NCBI RefSeq assembly: GCF_000568255.1
Contig: NZ_KK037166.1
Span: forward strand, 320,312 to 384,311
Direction: 5' to 3'
Length of the DNA: 64,000 nt
Source of the DNA: Kutzneria sp. 744
GTDB taxonomy: Bacteria; Actinomycetota; Actinomycetes; Mycobacteriales; Pseudonocardiaceae
This document shows positions 62,089-64,000 of this stretch, piece by piece; position 1 is the first letter of the stretch, and every line of letters starts with the position of its first letter. A program made the position numbers and the translations under genes. Below the pieces are notes generated by a model that was not told the origin of the DNA, made no database searches, and saw nothing but the letters and a program-made list of their open reading frames with translations.

Positions 62089-63426
62089 ATGAGCAAGTGG
62101 CGTGTCCGGGTGTTCGCGCTGACGGTCGCCGCCGTTGTGGCCGCGGCGGTTCCGGCCGCGGCCGGAACCCCGCCCCAGCACCATACGGCCCAGCACTACA
62201 CGGGCCAGCTCTCCGACGGCGCGAGCTGGACAGCGGACGTGCCCGGCTCGTGGAACGGCACGATCATCCTGTACAGCCACGGCTACGGCCCGCTCACCCC
62301 GCAGGACGCCCCCGACCAGGCCACCGCGAATGCCCTGTTGGACAACGGCTACGCCCTGGTCGGGTCGTCATACTCGGGTCCGTCCTGGTGGGCGCTGGCC
62401 GCCGCGGTGCGCGACCAGTTCGGCGCACTCGACGCCATCGAACGGCAGACCGGCGCGCCGAGCCGCACCATCGCGTGGGGCACCTCCATGGGTGGACTGG
62501 TCAGCGCGCTGGAAACCGAGCGGGATCGCGTCGACGGCACACTGACCACCTGCGGCCTGGTCGCCGGTGCGCTCAACCTCAACCAGTACCAGCTCAACGG
62601 CGAATACGCGCTCGCGCATCTGCTCGCCCCCGAGCAGTCGATACCCTTGGTCCGCTACCCGAACCAGGACGCCGCGGGCGCCGCGGCCACCCTGCTGACC
62701 AGCGTCGTCGGCACCGCCCAGGCGAATGCCGCCGGCCGGGCCCGGATCGCGCTCGGCGCGGCCCTGATGAACGAGCCCACCTGGTCCTCCGGCCCCACTC
62801 CCCCAGCCGCCACCGACTACCCGGCCCAGGAAGCCCAGCAGGAGCAGGAACTCACGTCGTTCGTGCTCAACTTCATCATGACCGGCCGGTATCAGATCGA
62901 ACTCGCCGCCGGCGGCAACAGCGCCCACACCGTCGGCGTCGACTACCGAGCACTGCTCAACTCCAGCAGCCAGGCTGGGGAAGTCCTTGCCCTGTACCGA
63001 CAGGCCGGGCTCGACCTCAACGCCGACCTCGCCCGTCTCACCCGCGACGCGAACATCACGCCCGACCCGTACGCCGTGGCGACGCTCGCCCACACCTCCA
63101 TGCCGACCGGCCGGCTGCACGCCCCCGAACTCGACATCCACACGATCGCCGACCAACTCGTGCCCGTCGGCCAGGAGAACTGGTACGGCAGGCTGGTTCA
63201 GACGCCGAACCTCTTCCGGCAGGCATACGTCGACACCACCGGGCACTGTGCCTTCCAGCCGTCCGAGACCATCGCCGCGCTACACGCCCTTGAGCACCGG
63301 ATCGCCACCGGTCGTTGGGACGTCGACCCGTCCCGGCTCAACGCCGCCGCCGCGGCGCTCGGCCAGCCGGGACGCTACTTCCGATTCACCCCGCCCGTCC
63401 TGACCGGCGGTCTGGGCCGGGGCTGA
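62089..63426 (+). CDS. Secreted alpha/beta hydrolase
   Basis: The start at ATG 62089 follows GGGAGGCACCAGC, giving 445 residues. A signal peptide ends near VPAAAGTP. The fold is alpha/beta hydrolase: oxyanion region IILYSHGYGP, nucleophile elbow WGTSMGGLVSA, acid in HTIADQLVPVG and the catalytic His in TGHCAFQPSE. The substrate is not evident; related secreted hydrolases act on esters or peptides. Confidence 0.85.
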   Translation: MSKWRVRVFALTVAAVVAAAVPAAAGTPPQHHTAQHYTGQLSDGASWTADVPGSWNGTIILYSHGYGPLTPQDAPDQATANALLDNGYALVGSSYSGPSWWALAAAVRDQFGALDAIERQTGAPSRTIAWGTSMGGLVSALETERDRVDGTLTTCGLVAGALNLNQYQLNGEYALAHLLAPEQSIPLVRYPNQDAAGAAATLLTSVVGTAQANAAGRARIALGAALMNEPTWSSGPTPPAATDYPAQEAQQEQELTSFVLNFIMTGRYQIELAAGGNSAHTVGVDYRALLNSSSQAGEVLALYRQAGLDLNADLARLTRDANITPDPYAVATLAHTSMPTGRLHAPELDIHTIADQLVPVGQENWYGRLVQTPNLFRQAYVDTTGHCAFQPSETIAALHALEHRIATGRWDVDPSRLNAAAAALGQPGRYFRFTPPVLTGGLGRG

Positions 63427-63773
63427 CGGAGGGCCCGATCAACGAGTGCGAACGAGAGGCGTGAAACAACTGGTCAGGGCCGGTGGCCGACTTCGGAACC
63501 CCACCGGGACGAACCAGATTCATCGGATGACTGTTGACCGCAACCGTTTACACGCGTAGAAAGTCACTACCGCGCGCCACCGCCACGCCGCGCCCGTTCC
63601 CCACGGGCGCGGCTCGTTCCTCGTGAGGACGTGCGCAAGGTGATCGGACGGTTCGGTTCGGCGCTGGTGACCACGATCGGCCTGGTGTTGGCACCGCTGT
63701 GCCATGACCCCGCCGCTGTGCAAACCCCCCGCGCGTACACCCGCCACATGGCAACCCCTGACGGGAGTTCTCG
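63427..63773. other. Gene-free stretch with a hairpin
   Basis: No gene is supported. CCGCGCCCGT at 63588-63597 pairs perfectly with ACGGGCGCGG at 63603-63612 (5-base loop) and may terminate transcription, although it lies about 160 bases past the hydrolase stop. GGGAG at the right end is the ribosome site for the next gene. Confidence 0.5.
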
Positions 63774-64000
63774 ATGAAGCCACTGCATGGTGGCGTGTTC
63801 CTGGCCGTCCTGCTCACGGTGAGCACGGCAAGCCTGGTGCACGCCGACACGGCGACGACGGTGTACGTGTCGCCGACCGGTTCCGACGCCAACCCCGGCA
63901 CCAGCGCGTCGGCGCCGCTCAGGACCGTGGGCCGGGCCCAGCAGGTCGTGCGCGGGCTGACCGCCGGCCAGACATCGGATGTCACCGTGAGCCTCGCGGA
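63774..64000 (+). CDS. Secreted beta-helix/pectate-lyase-like protein, N-terminal part only
   Basis: From ATG 63774 (GGGAGTTCTCG upstream) the frame runs off the right edge after about 75 residues. A signal peptide (VFLAVLLTVSTASLVHA) is followed by TVYVSPTGSDANPGTSASAPLRTVGRAQQVV, the usual opening of secreted right-handed beta-helix polysaccharide-active proteins (DUF1565/pectate lyase-like). The catalytic class cannot be told from this part. Confidence 0.8.
   Translation, partial: MKPLHGGVFLAVLLTVSTASLVHADTATTVYVSPTGSDANPGTSASAPLRTVGRAQQVVRGLTAGQTSDVTVSLA

Noticed and set aside
1-64000. CRISPR arrays, rRNA genes, replication origin
   Set aside because: No regularly spaced direct repeats, no rRNA-like sequence and no cluster of DnaA-box-type repeats were noticed.

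Overview
High-GC actinomycete DNA, most likely from a Pseudonocardiales-type soil bacterium. Codon use is strongly GC-biased, many genes start with GTG, and the window holds AfsR/NB-ARC-type regulators, secreted glycoside hydrolases and peptidases, and actinobacterial insertion sequences. The genus is inferred from gene content only. The window mixes ordinary accessory chromosome (1-26.3 kb and 59.7-64 kb) with a heavily IS-invaded stretch (20.8-59.6 kb).

Left part. 1-4.1 kb: a partial serine hydrolase, a TetR regulator with a clear palindromic operator, and an LLM-family flavin monooxygenase translationally coupled to an alpha/beta hydrolase. 4.2-8.2 kb: an orphan FAD-dependent halogenase and a large HTH/NB-ARC/TPR regulator. 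8.3-13.7 kb: a sigma/anti-sigma regulon (zinc-finger membrane protein, DUF389 protein, molybdopterin oxidoreductase, FAS1 lipoprotein, SigK-like sigma factor, RskA-like anti-sigma factor). Four of its transcription units share the same promoter, GAACCG-N16-CGAA(C/T). 13.7-16.2 kb: secreted GH19 chitinase (3'-truncated) and GH54 arabinofuranosidase. 16.6-23.6 kb: a MocR/PdxR regulator with three putative targets (quinone-oxidoreductase-like MDR, DoxX-cupin fusion, SDR), each preceded by a copy of one composite operator-promoter. The SDR is split by a precisely bounded IS21-family element.

Middle part. After an LtrA-family membrane protein and an ankyrin protein come a tRNA-Leu(GAG) with an immediate partial duplication of its 3' end and a broken NB-ARC gene. 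Then follow two IS3 elements, one of which carries a complete group II intron, and the 3' part of a large helicase. Downstream are a sigma-like protein, a DUF6907-like protein and four overlapping genes (35.0-42.8 kb) forming a divergent Wadjet/SMC-type defence operon: a probable kleisin, a probable kite subunit, a 1475-aa SMC-like ATPase and a TOPRIM-type JetD. I regard this as the most interesting system in the window. It is followed by another IS3 and a frameshifted DDE transposase.

Right part. 45-47 kb: an NAD-dependent epimerase-like protein divergent from a LysR regulator. 47.8-51.8 kb: secreted proteins including an S53 (sedolisin) peptidase. 52.0-59.6 kb: an IS graveyard (IS1182, IS4, an IS3 split by IS30, an integrase fragment) enclosing a fragment of an RHS-type protein. 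59.7-64 kb: an MFS exporter divergent from MarR, a secreted alpha/beta hydrolase, and the start of a secreted beta-helix-type protein.

All family assignments come from reading motifs in translated sequence. No database search was run.
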